In this document: piece by piece, positions 38,194-46,278 of the stretch
Numbering within the stretch: the stretch's first letter is position 1
How the letters are laid out: every line of letters starts with the position of its first letter
Assembly (NCBI RefSeq): GCF_010894435.1
Contig: NZ_JAAIXZ010000005.1
Span: forward strand, 124,001 to 188,000
Reading direction: 5' to 3'
Origin: Pyxidicoccus trucidator
GTDB taxonomy: Bacteria; Myxococcota; Myxococcia; Myxococcales; Myxococcaceae
Length of the DNA stretch: 64,000 bases
Made by a program: the position numbers and the translations under genes
The notes under the pieces: model-generated
What the model saw: only the letters and a program-made list of their open reading frames with translations
What the model was told of the DNA's origin: nothing
The model's database searches: none

Positions 38194-38240
38194 AGTGGGC
38201 CCGCCTGGATCCGAACCAGGGACCAATCGGGTATGAGTCG
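38194..38240 (-). tRNA. 3' fragment of tRNA-Met (CAT), likely attachment-site scar
   Basis: On the reverse strand the sequence CGACTCATACCCGATTGG, then GGTCCCTGGTTCGGATCCAGG and CGGGCCCAC, reproduces the 3' half of an elongator tRNA-Met: anticodon CAT (38233-38235), the 12-nt anticodon-variable spacing, T-arm CCTGG-TTCGGAT-CCAGG and acceptor CGGGCCC plus discriminator A. The 5' half is missing and the end reads ACT rather than ACCA, so it is not a working tRNA. Such fragments are left by integrases that recombine in tRNA genes. Confidence 0.7.
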
Positions 38241-38316
38241 AGGGGGCCGGTTGGTAGGGGCTAGCAGTTCCTGTCGGCGCCTCGCAACCTGCGGAAAAGA
38301 TTGGGGCTTCCAAGGG

Positions 38317-38520
38317 ATGGGGGTGGTCTCGGCTAGCACCGTTTCCACGACTTCGACTCGGCGTGGTGCGCCGGTGGTTCGGAACGTAGTGCGGCCAGTG
38401 GCCAAGTGGATGCTCACGGTGCGTGAGGTAGCGGAAGAATTGGCCGCCTGCCGGGCCACCATCTAAGCGTTCCTCGCACGCAAGGAAATGGAGCGGGTGT
38501 GGGGCGGGCGGTCCATCTGA
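38317..38520 (+). pseudogene. Excisionase-like HTH gene with internal stop
   Basis: The frame from ATG 38317 reaches WMLTVREVAEELAACRATI, a clear HTH_17 (excisionase/MerR-type) N-terminal helix pair. It stops at TAA 38464-38466 exactly where a Tyr is usual, and then continues in frame as AFLARKEMERVWGGRSI to TGA 38518. The remaining helix matches the family pattern for the wing region, so the stop is a point mutation, not the natural end. It lies next to the tRNA-Met scar, consistent with a decayed integrative element. Confidence 0.65.
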
Positions 38521-38640
38521 TCCAGGCCGCGTCGCTGGAGGCGCTTCTTGCCCTGGGGGCGTCGCTGACGCGTGGCCAGCGGTTCCCGGTCCCTGGCCTT
38601 ATGGCGAAACAGCACGACTACAGGGCCTCATCATCCCATG

Positions 38641-38877
38641 ATGAGGCTGATCATCATCGGCAGTCCGCTGAGCTTCCTGGCGGCGGCAAGGCAGTCGGGC
38701 GCGCTCATCGGGCGCAAAGTGGGCGGCTTGGTGTTGAGCTTCCACCTGCTGATGCTGGTGAATGCGACGCTGTCCGGCATCTACATCGTGGCGCTGTCTC
38801 GCTACGCCGCCGCAGGCACCTTCAGCCAGGGCTTCGAGCCGGAGATGGTGGAAGGCGCGTTCCTCCCGAAGAGCTGA
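38641..38877 (+). pseudogene. C-terminal fragment of DUF6159-type membrane protein
   Basis: Residues read as a hydrophobic segment (GLVLSFHLLMLVNATLSGIYIVAL) followed by SRYAAAGTFSQGFEPEMVEGAFLPKS. This ending is the typical C-terminus of DUF6159-like membrane proteins, but the expected 150-200 N-terminal residues are missing. The 5' side is DNA without a homologous frame. Likely a remnant; a short functional gene is less likely. Confidence 0.45.
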
Positions 38878-39337
38878 GAAGCGGGCATGAGGCGGCGGGT
38901 TCGATTTCCGCAGCCTTCATTCCGAGAAGCCCAGCAGCCTTGAATGGTTGCCGTGCTCGCTCAACCCTACGTTCTGCATTCCCCCAGCATCCTGAAATTC
39001 TCCCGCGCCTTGTCCTCGACAGAGAGTTGGTCGAAATCTTCTTGGCACACTCGATGCTACTCGGACTCACCTCGGCCGAGGACCAACCGACGAAATAACG
39101 CCCAATAGGCCTTAGTGCCAAGGGGAAACGAGGCGATAAACGTACCGACTTACCCTCTTCGGCGCGCCTTCCCCACCTGAGAAAATCGATATCGCGCTAT
39201 TGCAGAACACGTCTGCAAACAGCTGCGAGTGCGGGTTGACGCCAGCCTGCGGTGGGGTTATTGATTTGCTAATTGAGGACCCAGTCGGCCGGTGAGACCT
39301 TCTTGCTTGGAGGAGGAGGCGTCTCCGAGAGGATTCA
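38878..39337. other. Upstream region of the Z1 cassette
   Basis: These 460 bp are visibly AT-richer toward the right. No gene is supported; short frames on the reverse strand lack start and codon signals. It holds the promoter at 39236-39264. Confidence 0.6.
39236..39264 (+). promoter_or_regulatory. Sigma70-like promoter of the Z1 cassette
   Basis: TTGACG (39236-39241), a 17-bp spacer, then TATTGA (39259-39264). It lies 74 bp before the ATG at 39338. A GAGAGGA-type ribosome site precedes that ATG. Confidence 0.6.
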
Positions 39338-39835
39338 ATGAACGACAGGCAACTCCTGCATGGTGCAGCCATGACCGCACTCATTAACGCGGAGGGTCCG
39401 GTCACGATTCACCATCTTGAGAAAATGCATGATTATGCCTACATGTTTCAGCGAATAACGGATGGGCCCAAGGCCGTCCTATTCAAGTACTCCACTGCGG
39501 CGAAGACACCATGGCGCTTCGGGTTTTCACCAGCTGAAGATGCCGCCATAGAGGCTCTCGCCCTTCAATATGAAGAAACGGCCACCTTCATCACACTCAT
39601 CTGTGGCAAGGACGGGGTTTGCTGCGTGCCCGTGGCGGACCTCCGGTTGGTGATGGGTCCAGGTAAATGGACTGGACTATCACTGTCGGTTGCTCGACCA
39701 CCCGATAGCGGCTACCGGCTCAGTGGACCTGGAAAAACCCTACTGCGAAAAATCATTCCCAAAAGCGCATGGCCTCGGGCCTTGTGGACCAAAAACCAGA
39801 CTGTTACCAGTTGCGAGGTGGAAAATAATGAGTAA
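39338..39835 (+). CDS. Unknown protein preceding Z1 ATPase
   Basis: A 165-aa soluble protein of no family I can name. Visible features: an N-terminal helix-rich part, FKYSTAAKTPWRFGFSPAEDAAIEAL about residues 49-75 (a K-x-S-x4-K-x-P-W-x-F stretch like small uncharacterised proteins adjoining DNA-processing genes), ITLICGKDGVCCVPVADL and LSVARPPDSGYRLSGPGK. No catalytic triad is obvious. The stop overlaps the next gene by 8 bp (ATGAGTAA), so the two are co-translated. Base composition is clearly lower in GC than the chromosome, indicating transfer. Confidence 0.78.
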   Translation: MNDRQLLHGAAMTALINAEGPVTIHHLEKMHDYAYMFQRITDGPKAVLFKYSTAAKTPWRFGFSPAEDAAIEALALQYEETATFITLICGKDGVCCVPVADLRLVMGPGKWTGLSLSVARPPDSGYRLSGPGKTLLRKIIPKSAWPRALWTKNQTVTSCEVENNE

Positions 39836-41993
39836 GCCTGTTCATCCCCAGCAATCAACCCGCATCACGCAAGTGGGGGACCTGTTTAATGAGTATTTAG
39901 AAAGCATCGCATCAAGCATGGGCGACACAGCAGCAGCGCAGACCAGGGAGACCGCGATCTCCGTGGTATCAAACTGCGTGTCCGCGTACGTAGAAGCTTT
40001 TGGCGAAGGGCGCGTGGGCAAGAATGCCTCAGGCAAGCTTGCTCCGAAGGCCCCTGGCGAGTCTTCCAATGTCGCGAACGTCACAGGGCTTCTCTATGGA
40101 AAGGTCCAGAGTGGAAAGACGAATACATCCATGGCTACGGTAGCATTGGCTCTGGAGAACGGGTTCCGCTGCTTTGTAGTCCTTACCTCGGACAATACGC
40201 TGCTCGGAACGTTGATCGCAAAGGACTTCAAGGATCAACTCGCCTCAGGACCGGTTGTCTATGACTGGGAGGAGTGGCACACCGATCCCAAGGAGTTCGG
40301 CAAGCGCATCCGCCAGGACAGCCGCCTCGAAGACACCGGCGTCGTCTTCATTACTACCAAGAACACCCATCACCTTAAGAACCTCTCCGTCGTGCTCCGA
40401 GAAGCCCGGGCTCGCAATTTCCCGGCCCTCATCTTGGACGACGAAGCTGATAACGCAAGCCTCGATACCACCAAGGCCTCTCGCTCCCGCGGGAACGAGA
40501 TTGAGCCCGGAGCGACTTACGCCCGTATCGGCGACATTCGAAAAGAGCTAGTGGAACATGTGTATCTTCAAATAACCGCTACTCCGCAGAGTTTGTTTCT
40601 GCAGGCGGTTGATGACCCATGCAAACCCCGATTTTGCGTGATGTCGAAGCCGGGAGATGGATACGTCGGCGGCCGCGACTTTTTCTCAGAGGATTCCGTA
40701 ATGCAGCGCGAGGTCGATCCCGACGAGTTCGACGCGCTTCGTTCCGGGAAAATAACAGTCGGAACTGGACCGAGGGCACCCCGCGGCTTGCGCGACGCGC
40801 TCACGTTGTTCTTTCTCGGGTGCGCGCAAATGCGCCTACAGGATCCAAGCTTGGTTCGCTTTTCATTCTTGGCACACATCGATATCACAAGAGTGAACCA
40901 TGGGGAGCTTCGAACCGTCATTAACGACCACGTAACCTGGCTCGACAAATCCCTTCGCGGGCGACTGTCCGCCAGCGACACCAAAGATGCGGAAGCCGAC
41001 TTGGCTCGCGCGTGCGACGACCTAAAGAAGACAACAAAAGGGCTGAGGCCGTTGAATGAATTGCGGAAGAGTGTCGAGCGCAGCCTTCGCAACGTCCGTG
41101 CGGAGATCATCAATTCCGACACGGGTGGACAACAGGTCCCATATCAAAACGGACCGAACATTTTTGTCGGCGGAAATCGTCTTAGTCGCGGCGTCCGAAT
41201 CGACAATCTCATGGTCACCTATTACGGACGAGATGCAAAGGTTAAGTTGATGGATACAGTGCATCAGCACGCTCGAATGTTTGGCTATCGCGAAAAACTC
41301 CGGGCGACCACACGCTTGTTTTCGACGCGGGCAATCTTGGATTCATTTAAAATCATTCATGACGCAGACGAGGGCTTGCGCGAGGCGATTGGTCAGGACC
41401 CGACCAACTTGGAGCTCAAGCCGGTATGGATCGGTCCTAAGTTGAAGCCGACCCGCGCCAACGTCTTGAATCCTTTTGAGTTAGGGGTGGTTTTGCCTGG
41501 GCGAAACATTTATCCCTGGTGCCCAAAATACAAGGCCACAGAAGTAGTCTCCCTCACCAAGGAGCTTGATAGCCTTCTTGAGGGATATGAAGACAAGAAA
41601 TACCACGACGTGTCCGTGAGTTTTATCGCTAAAATCCTTGCCTTGACTCCCGGGGAAGAGCGAGACGGTTGGATTTGGACCGATGGACGTGTTCGGGAAA
41701 TCCTACGCGCGTTAGAGGGGACGAAGATTGGCATCAACCGCGGGCTGCTGCATATCTCAACAAAAAAGGGCGCTGGTCACGAAGTCGAAAGGAAGATAGG
41801 AACTCCTACGGATACCGCCGACGGCAAGGAACTCGCACAAGCAAAAAAACTGTATGGTCAGACTGTGCCAATCCTCTTTCTTCGCAAGCAAAGAGGAACG
41901 GCGAAGAAGTACAAATGGGATGACTGCCCATTTTATGCTCCAACGCTTGCATTGCCCCGGGGGAAGTTCGCGTTCATGTTCAGCAACGTATAA
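39828..41993 (+). CDS. Z1-domain superfamily-2-like ATPase
   Basis: A 721-aa protein. Walker A-like GKVQSGKT (91-98), Walker B-like DDEAD (204-208), ITATPQS (249-255, motif III), and a second helicase lobe with GGNRLSRGVRIDNL followed by YYGRDAKVKLMDTVHQHARMFGYR (motifs V/VI). This is the domain order of Z1 proteins, which in published work accompany Hsp90/MORC-like ATPases, REase-fold proteins and methylases in defence operons. Here only the 165-aa gene accompanies it. The start ATG 39828 has GAGG upstream and overlaps the preceding stop. Visibly AT-richer codons than neighbours. Length is slightly short for the family. Confidence 0.9.
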   Translation: MSKPVHPQQSTRITQVGDLFNEYLESIASSMGDTAAAQTRETAISVVSNCVSAYVEAFGEGRVGKNASGKLAPKAPGESSNVANVTGLLYGKVQSGKTNTSMATVALALENGFRCFVVLTSDNTLLGTLIAKDFKDQLASGPVVYDWEEWHTDPKEFGKRIRQDSRLEDTGVVFITTKNTHHLKNLSVVLREARARNFPALILDDEADNASLDTTKASRSRGNEIEPGATYARIGDIRKELVEHVYLQITATPQSLFLQAVDDPCKPRFCVMSKPGDGYVGGRDFFSEDSVMQREVDPDEFDALRSGKITVGTGPRAPRGLRDALTLFFLGCAQMRLQDPSLVRFSFLAHIDITRVNHGELRTVINDHVTWLDKSLRGRLSASDTKDAEADLARACDDLKKTTKGLRPLNELRKSVERSLRNVRAEIINSDTGGQQVPYQNGPNIFVGGNRLSRGVRIDNLMVTYYGRDAKVKLMDTVHQHARMFGYREKLRATTRLFSTRAILDSFKIIHDADEGLREAIGQDPTNLELKPVWIGPKLKPTRANVLNPFELGVVLPGRNIYPWCPKYKATEVVSLTKELDSLLEGYEDKKYHDVSVSFIAKILALTPGEERDGWIWTDGRVREILRALEGTKIGINRGLLHISTKKGAGHEVERKIGTPTDTADGKELAQAKKLYGQTVPILFLRKQRGTAKKYKWDDCPFYAPTLALPRGKFAFMFSNV

Positions 41994-42080
41994 GTGCCAC
42001 CAACGAGTGATAAGGGCGGATGGCCGCACAGTCCCGTATACACACTGAGCACAGGGCTGTGCAGTCTCCAGCCCGACTAA

Positions 42081-42098
42081 CAGGCTGCTGAAAAACTC
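42081..42098. mobile_element. Left end of an IS1182-like element
   Basis: CAGGCTGCTGAAAAACTC is the usual form of the terminal repeat of IS1182/IS5-group elements. It lies 63 bp before the transposase ATG. No matching right end is found in the window, so the element is truncated. Confidence 0.6.
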
Positions 42099-42161
42099 CG
42101 GTGCGGAGTCGACCTCCCGCACCGGGGCATTGATCTGCTCCTTACCTGGAGGGTTGCAGGT

Positions 42162-42603
42162 ATGCGCGGAGAGGTCAGGGGTCAGTCGAGCTTCAGCCTG
42201 GTGCAGCCGGCGCAGCGAGTGCCGCAGGGCCACCCCATCCGGCGCATCAAAGCGCTGGCGGACGCCCAGCTCGCAGCGCTCTCGCCCGTCTTCGACGCCA
42301 TGTACTCGGGCAAGGGGCGGCCGAGCATTCCGCCCGAGGTGCTGCTCAAGGCGTGCCTGCTCATCGCGCTCTACAGCGTCAGAAGCGAGCGGCAGTTGCG
42401 TGAGCGGCTGGAGTACGACCTCCTCTTCCGCTTCTTCCTGGACATGGGCCTGGATGAGCCAGGCTTCGATGCGTCGAGCTTCGCGAAGAATAAGCAGCGG
42501 CTGCTGGAAGCCGACGTAGCCCGGCGATTCTTCGAGGGCATGGTGGGCCATGCCAAGGGCCAGGGGCTGATGTCCGCCGAGCACTTCACGGTGGACGGCA
42601 CGT
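42162..42603 (+). pseudogene. Truncated IS1182/IS5-group transposase
   Basis: About 147 residues of the N-terminal half: PQGHPIRRIKALAD, GRPSIPPEVLLKACLLIALYSVRSERQLRERLEYDLLFR, DASSFAKNKQRLLE and AEHFTVDGT. After the GT of the first catalytic Asp motif (DGT) the similarity ends and the frame runs into YPSGEC and a stop near 42638. The DDE catalytic core is missing, so it cannot transpose. The break near 42603 is where IS66-type sequence begins. Confidence 0.88.
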
Positions 42604-42718
42604 ATCCGTCCGGTGAATGCCGTGGCCGGGCCACTTGAGGGGCGGACGGTCGCTGGCTCGGCGATGTTCTCGAGCCGGGACGTGAACTGGCGGCGGGGAA
42701 GCGTCCCAGCGGTGGAAT

Positions 42719-42979
42719 TCAGGAGGAGTCGGTGGCGCGCAGGCGCTTCCACTCGTGAGGCAATAGCTCGCCGATGCGCGCTTGCGGGTGCGTCCGCACA
42801 CGCAGCAGCAAGTCCGCGAGGTACTCCTCGGGGTTGACGTCGTTGGCCTCGCAGGTGGCCACCAGCGCGTAGAGGCCGGCGAGATTCTCCCCCGCGGCCT
42901 CGTGGCCGACAAAGAGAAAGTTCTTCCGGCCCAGGGCCGCCTTTCTCAGCGCGCCCTCCGCCCGGTTGTTGTGTGCGCC
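42719..42979 (-). pseudogene. IS66-family transposase C-terminal fragment (leftward)
   Basis: Reads AHNNRAEGALRKAALGRKNFLFVGHEAAGEN, a segment typical of the last part of IS66 transposases (the NN-x-AE-x-ALR motif), then VNPEEYLADLLLRV and a basic end. The 5' 350-plus residues are absent. It begins at the palindrome centred on 42983. Confidence 0.88.
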
Positions 42980-43002
42980 TTGCCAAGGCGCACACAACAA
43001 CC
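42964..43002. repeat. Perfect 19-bp inverted repeat at an IS66/IS66 junction
   Basis: GGTTGTTGTGTGCGCCTTG (42964-42982), one central base, and its exact reverse complement (42984-43002). It joins two oppositely oriented IS66 transposase fragments at their conserved GAHNN codons. Confidence 0.9.
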
Positions 43003-43214
43003 ACGTCGAGCGGCAGATGCGCGACATGGTGATGGGCAGGAAAAATCACTACGGCAGCAAGTCGAAGCGAGGCACCGAGGTGGCCGCCCTTTTCTACTCG
43101 CTCATCGAGACGGCACGCCTGCGCGGTGAGGAGCCGGGCCACTACCTCCGGCGTGCCGCGCTGGCTGCCATTCAGAACCCGGAAGCTGTCACGCTCCCCG
43201 AGAGCCAGGATTGA
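42987..43214 (+). pseudogene. IS66-family transposase C-terminal fragment (rightward)
   Basis: Reads AHNNHVERQMRDMVMGRKNHYGSKSKRGTEVAALFYSLIETARLRGEEPGHYL, the C-terminal end of a different IS66 subgroup, ending at 43214. Its N-terminal part is absent and the upstream codons are supplied by the palindrome. No functional product expected. Confidence 0.85.
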
Positions 43215-43446
43215 CGTCCACGCCCGCCGGACTTCCCGGCCGGGTCAGGCCTGCACCGGGACGGGGCACGGCGAAGCGTTACGGCCTGCCCGTGGGAGCA
43301 CGCGCTCGCTCACGTGGTCCGACTGCATCACCCGTCCGCGGTCCGTCCGCGTCCCCTCTGCTCCAGCCCGCCACCCTCAACAGCGTCCCTATCCGTCTTA
43401 TGCTCTTCACGAGCAGGAAGGACACCACGCCACTGCCCGCGCCGAA

Positions 43447-43572
43447 CTCCATCCAGCACCGGCCCTGGAGTGCCGGTGCCCCTGGAAGGGCACGGCGACG
43501 GAGACGAAGAGCGCCGCCGCCAACATCCGGGGACACGTGGCCTTCTGGCGCGGCGTCACCGTGGAGGACTGA
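43447..43572 (+). pseudogene. DUF427 gene remnant with internal deletion
   Basis: The frame reads CPWKGTAT then TKSAAANIRGHVAFWRGVTVED and stops at 43572. CPWKGTA and the PAAANIxGHVAFWRGV ending are hallmarks of DUF427 proteins, but the 20-30 residues that normally lie between them are deleted. Upstream coding has no homology. Non-functional remnant. Confidence 0.6.
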
Positions 43573-43650
43573 GCGGCGCGTACTTCGGCTGGAGTCACGG
43601 CTCGACGCTGAGCGCCTTGTCCGTCGAGAGTCGCGTGCCGAGGAGGTGAA

Positions 43651-44100
43651 TCACGGGCGGAACCGCGCCTGACGCCTGTAAGCGCCTGCCGCGGCGACGG
43701 CGTTCCAGAGCAGGCCATAGGTGTTGATGGCGGTGCCGATGGCCCACGCGGCAAACGAGCTGTAGCCGTCCAATCCGGTCTGGACGTAGTTCACGATGTT
43801 CATCAGCACACCGCCATACGCCAATGCCGGTATCGCGGCCCCCATCGCGATGCGATAGGGCATGTGCTTGCGGTACACGCCGAACAGCAGGCAGGCGGCA
43901 TACACGACGAACAGCCCCATCGCCGGAAGGGGCGGCGCCCGACTCAGCTGCGCGCCGCCGCTCCTCACCTGCAGGTAGCTCACCGCCAGGTAGGCAATCG
44001 CCATCGCCGGATATAGGCACTGCAGCATCAACAGCGTTCGCGGCTTGATGGGGCCACCTCGTTTCCGCCAATCGCATCCTAGTCTGCTGCACGCCATCAT
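43651..44100 (-). CDS. Small four-helix membrane protein, hypothetical
   Basis: Up to 149 aa, with four hydrophobic segments (LYPAMAIAYLAVSYLQV; GLFVVYAACLLFGVY; GAAIPALAYGGVLMNIV; AIGTAINTYGLLWNAVA). Family not recognised. The start is uncertain: ATG 44100 has no ribosome site and its first residues look non-membrane; an ATC codon at 44049 follows a good AGGTGG, hinting at a mutated ATG; ATG 44028 is the last clear in-frame option. Confidence 0.6.
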   Translation of the reverse strand: MMACSRLGCDWRKRGGPIKPRTLLMLQCLYPAMAIAYLAVSYLQVRSGGAQLSRAPPLPAMGLFVVYAACLLFGVYRKHMPYRIAMGAAIPALAYGGVLMNIVNYVQTGLDGYSSFAAWAIGTAINTYGLLWNAVAAAGAYRRQARFRP

Positions 44101-44151
44101 CGAAGAGTTCGAAGCCCGTGGCGGAGCGAAGAAGTACGTGCCCGGCCGACG

Positions 44152-45015
44152 CTACTTCTTCGGCCATCCGGTCCCCGATGGACAAGGCGCGCGCAGGCCC
44201 GACGCCTCCCAGGACAGCGCGAGCTCGGTAAGCCAGGTGGCGGAGGACGCCGCTTCGTTCGCGCCCACGCGCAGGAAGGTTTCGCGCAGGGGGACGGCCG
44301 GGACGCGCTCGTGCGCATGGAGCTGGGCGAAAAGTCGCGCCCAGGAGGGGCCCACCGAGTCGGGAGGCCCGGTGTGGACGAGCGTGGCCGCCTGTACCTC
44401 GGGCACCTCCTCAACGTGGACGCCCTCGGGCCGGGCACCAGGGACCAGGGGCACGCACCAGGAGATGTCCGCGTCGTCCTCGCGGAATTCCGCCTCGTGG
44501 TAGAGGCAGAAGGGCGCACCGCCTACGTGCGGGCCGCATGCGGCGAACAGGCGCGGGAAGACCACCGACGCGTCCGAATAGCGCCCCCTCGCGCGGTGCA
44601 CGGCGGCACGCACCCCGGGAAGCCACCGCTCCAGCAAGGGAGGAGGCGCGCGCAGGTACGCCTCCGCCTGCTCCTGGTGTCGCAGCAGTGTGTCCAGGGC
44701 CAGCACCGACCGCTGGGCGCTGGCCGCTTCGTCGGCGAGCCGGGCGCGCACCCTTGCGAGCTGCTCGGATGGGGATGCGCCCTGGTCCAGCCCCTCGAGC
44801 ACCCCACGAATCTCCTCCAGCGACAGTCGCAGGTCTCGCAGCGCCCGCAGGGTGTGGGCCTGGGCGATGTCGCGCTCGGTGTAATAGCGGTAGCCGGAGG
44901 AGGGGTCCACGCGCGAGGGCAGCAGCAACCCCTTCTCCTGGTAGAGGCGCAGCGCCTTCACGCTCAAGCCGGTGATGCGTGACACCTCACCGATGGCGTA
45001 CAGCAGTCCACTCAC
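44152..45015 (-). CDS. MerR-family transcription regulator
   Basis: A 287-aa regulator. It has the MerR HTH YAIGEVSRITGLSVKALRLYQEKGLLLPSRVDPSSGYRYY, then a coiled-coil linker (residues 75-125) and a C-terminal GyrI-like effector-binding domain (about 155-287; VPEVQAATLVHTGP). It probably responds to small hydrophobic ligands, as BmrR-type proteins do. It overlaps the stop of the upstream hydrolase by 4 bp (ATGA), which makes the hydrolase its likely partner. Confidence 0.92.
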   Translation of the reverse strand: MSGLLYAIGEVSRITGLSVKALRLYQEKGLLLPSRVDPSSGYRYYTERDIAQAHTLRALRDLRLSLEEIRGVLEGLDQGASPSEQLARVRARLADEAASAQRSVLALDTLLRHQEQAEAYLRAPPPLLERWLPGVRAAVHRARGRYSDASVVFPRLFAACGPHVGGAPFCLYHEAEFREDDADISWCVPLVPGARPEGVHVEEVPEVQAATLVHTGPPDSVGPSWARLFAQLHAHERVPAVPLRETFLRVGANEAASSATWLTELALSWEASGLRAPCPSGTGWPKK

Positions 45016-46112
45016 CGCTTCTCCTCCGTGAGGAAGGCGCGCAGGGTGGCCGCGAAGGCCTCGGGTTGCTCCTCGAAGGGGAAGTGCCCGCTGCCCGCGA
45101 GTTCCACCAGCCGCGCATGAGGCAGGGCTTGTACCACGCGGGCGGTGGCGGCACGCGGCTGCAGGTCCTCGGCGCCATGGATGACGAGGGTGGGCGCGCG
45201 CACCCTCCCGAGCCAGGCACTCCAGTCGTGGTGGCGCCCCAGGCTGAGGTAGAGCCCCAGGGACAGCAGTCCTCCTGGTGTGCCGGAGTCGGGCAGCCGT
45301 GCTCCGGGACGCTCCTTCCGCACGGCCTGAGCGTAGAGGGGACCGAAGCGGGCGAAGTGCTCAGCCAGCGTGGCCTCATCCTCCTTCAAACGCGCGGGGA
45401 AGTTGAAGGTGTGCGTCATCCACGCATCCATCGCTCGCTGCCCCTCCGCGTCCAACCGCGCGCCGACCTGGGTGAAGAGGTCCCCGTCGCCCGCGGGCAT
45501 CGTCACCAGCGGCGCGGGCGCCACCAGCACGAGGGCCTCCACCCGCTCTGGCCACTCCGCCGCGTAGAGCGCGGCCACCAGCGCCCCGAAGGAGTGCCCC
45601 ACCAACGTGAGGCGCTCCTGCCCGAGCAGGCGCCGGATGCGCTCCAGGTCCGCCAGCTGCGCGGCGAGCCCCAGCCGCGCCTCCACCTGCTGCATGGCCT
45701 TCCATGTTCCGTCCGGCGGAGCGTGGGTGAGGGGCCGGGAGGACGCACCGCAGCCGCGCTGGTCGTAGAAGTGCCAGCGCAGCGCATCTCCGGTGAGGAC
45801 GGCCGCGCGCCACGGTGCTGCTGGAGGATGTCCTGGACCGCCGTGTACGACGACGACGTCCCGGCCCTGGCCCACGGCCACGTGGTGCAGTTGCACGTCC
45901 GGCGCAACCTGCCAGTGGGAGGCGTCGGCCCGCTGTCCGGGGGGCACTTCCAGCGTCTCACTCCGCGCGGCCAGCGACTGTTCCACCGTGCCCGGCTGGA
46001 AGAGTCCGCGACCCATCCACCACCACGCGCCTGCCGCCACGCCCACCAGCAGGACGAGTGCTCCGAATGCCAACACCATCATGTTCCTCCGCAACCGCTG
46101 TCTGGATGACAT
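45012..46112 (-). CDS. Membrane-anchored alpha/beta hydrolase (proline-iminopeptidase-like)
   Basis: A 366-aa protein. An N-terminal membrane anchor (MVLAFGALVLLVGVAAGAWWW) precedes a hydrolase fold with oxyanion loop VVHGGPGHPP, FYDQRGCGASSRP, nucleophile elbow GHSFGA, PTLVIHGAEDLQP (Asp) and GSGHFPFEEQP (His). HGGPG is typical of S33 aminopeptidase-like hydrolases. ATG 46112 (MSSRQR) is the most likely start; longer frames read non-conserved DNA. It is co-translated with the MerR regulator. Confidence 0.88.
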   Translation of the reverse strand: MSSRQRLRRNMMVLAFGALVLLVGVAAGAWWWMGRGLFQPGTVEQSLAARSETLEVPPGQRADASHWQVAPDVQLHHVAVGQGRDVVVVHGGPGHPPAAPWRAAVLTGDALRWHFYDQRGCGASSRPLTHAPPDGTWKAMQQVEARLGLAAQLADLERIRRLLGQERLTLVGHSFGALVAALYAAEWPERVEALVLVAPAPLVTMPAGDGDLFTQVGARLDAEGQRAMDAWMTHTFNFPARLKEDEATLAEHFARFGPLYAQAVRKERPGARLPDSGTPGGLLSLGLYLSLGRHHDWSAWLGRVRAPTLVIHGAEDLQPRAATARVVQALPHARLVELAGSGHFPFEEQPEAFAATLRAFLTEEKR

Positions 46113-46278
46113 GCGCGGAGGGTGGCGGTCTCCCCCTGGGGGAGAGTCAAGCGTCCCAGGCAGTGGCGAGGCAGGAGCCGAGGAAGGAGGCCTGTGTCCA
46201 CGACGATGCAGAGGCGACCACGCAGGCTGTACACCCCGGAGTGGAAGGAGTACGCGCCGGTTCGAAAGCGAGGCCCCC

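Noticed and set aside
39112..39405. Minus-strand frame of 97 codons upstream of the Z1 cassette
   Set aside because: No ribosome site, poor codon pattern, overlaps the promoter and start of the 165-aa gene.
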